A DNA stretch of 6,034 nucleotides, taken from NCBI GenBank assembly GCA_002427845.1, contig DIYZ01000108.1:11228-17261 (forward strand), in the 5' to 3' direction. Position 1 is the stretch's first letter. Each line of letters opens with the position of its first letter. Both the position numbers and the translations under genes were made by a program. Positions 5,957 to 6,034 of this stretch are shown one piece after another. Below the pieces are notes generated by a model that had not been told where the DNA came from, searched no databases, and saw only the letters and a list, made by a program, of their open reading frames with translations. Origin of the DNA: Chloracidobacterium sp. UBA6041. GTDB lineage: Bacteria; Acidobacteriota; Blastocatellia; Pyrinomonadales; Pyrinomonadaceae.

Positions 5957-6025
5957 TCGCTTTAGCGACGTGAGTCCAGAGCGGTGGCTCTGCCGCGTTC
6001 CGTGCGGTAAAGCTCTGCCTTACCG
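5957..6025. repeat. Cluster of three small hairpins with a duplicated GCTCTGCC
   Basis: Three consecutive inverted repeats occupy 69 nt: TCGC-TTTA-GCGA (5957-5968), CAGAGC-GGTG-GCTCTG (5977-5992), and CGGTAAAG-CTCTG-CCTTACCG (6005-6025, one mismatch in the 8-bp stem). The second and third share a direct repeat, GCGGT followed after 1 or 3 nt by GCTCTGCC (5981-5994 and 6004-6019). This composition resembles dispersed REP-like intergenic elements rather than protein-coding sequence. It may continue past the right window edge. Confidence 0.5.
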
Positions 6026-6034
6026 GGACTCTAC

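Overview
This 6,034-base window has moderate GC content and no plasmid, phage or insertion-sequence hallmarks. It looks like bacterial chromosome from a soil-type lineage. The best taxonomic hint is a DUF4214 C-terminal module at the right end (GYQFW, KLNQFGGNF, AEMVKAFI), a signature I associate from memory mainly with Acidobacteriota such as Blastocatellia. Verrucomicrobiota or a related group is a reasonable alternative. The intergenic repeats do not settle it.

Layout. (1) Bases 1-2061, minus strand: two genes of a CUT2-type sugar ABC importer, the duplicated ATPase (XylG/GguA type) followed by the membrane permease (XylH type, cut by the left edge). No periplasmic sugar-binding protein is visible. 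(2) Bases 2062-2492: a 431-nt divergent intergenic region with no convincing gene. It contains two runs of degenerate 7-nt tandem repeats, a 20-bp operator-like inverted repeat and smaller palindromes. (3) Bases 2493-3593, plus strand: a K+-channel-like protein with a TLGYGD selectivity filter and a long cytosolic domain that is not a recognisable RCK domain. (4) Bases 3786-4172, plus strand: a near-consensus sigma70 promoter, a strong Shine-Dalgarno and a 103-residue GntR-type DNA-binding protein with a lysine-rich tail and no effector domain. (5) Bases 4233-5576, minus strand: a PlsC-like glycerolipid acyltransferase with an NHPNALVD active-site block and several C-terminal membrane segments, convergent with the GntR gene. 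(6) Bases 5577-6034: an imperfect inverted repeat, the broken tail of a DUF4214 protein, and a cluster of three small hairpins at the edge.

Apart from the ABC transporter pair, the genes do not form an obvious pathway. The gene directions give four or five separate transcription units. I see no defence system, CRISPR array, RNA gene or complete mobile element. The most unusual item is the very small GntR-like protein with a basic tail, which has the strongest expression signals in the window. The repeat-rich right end is next.
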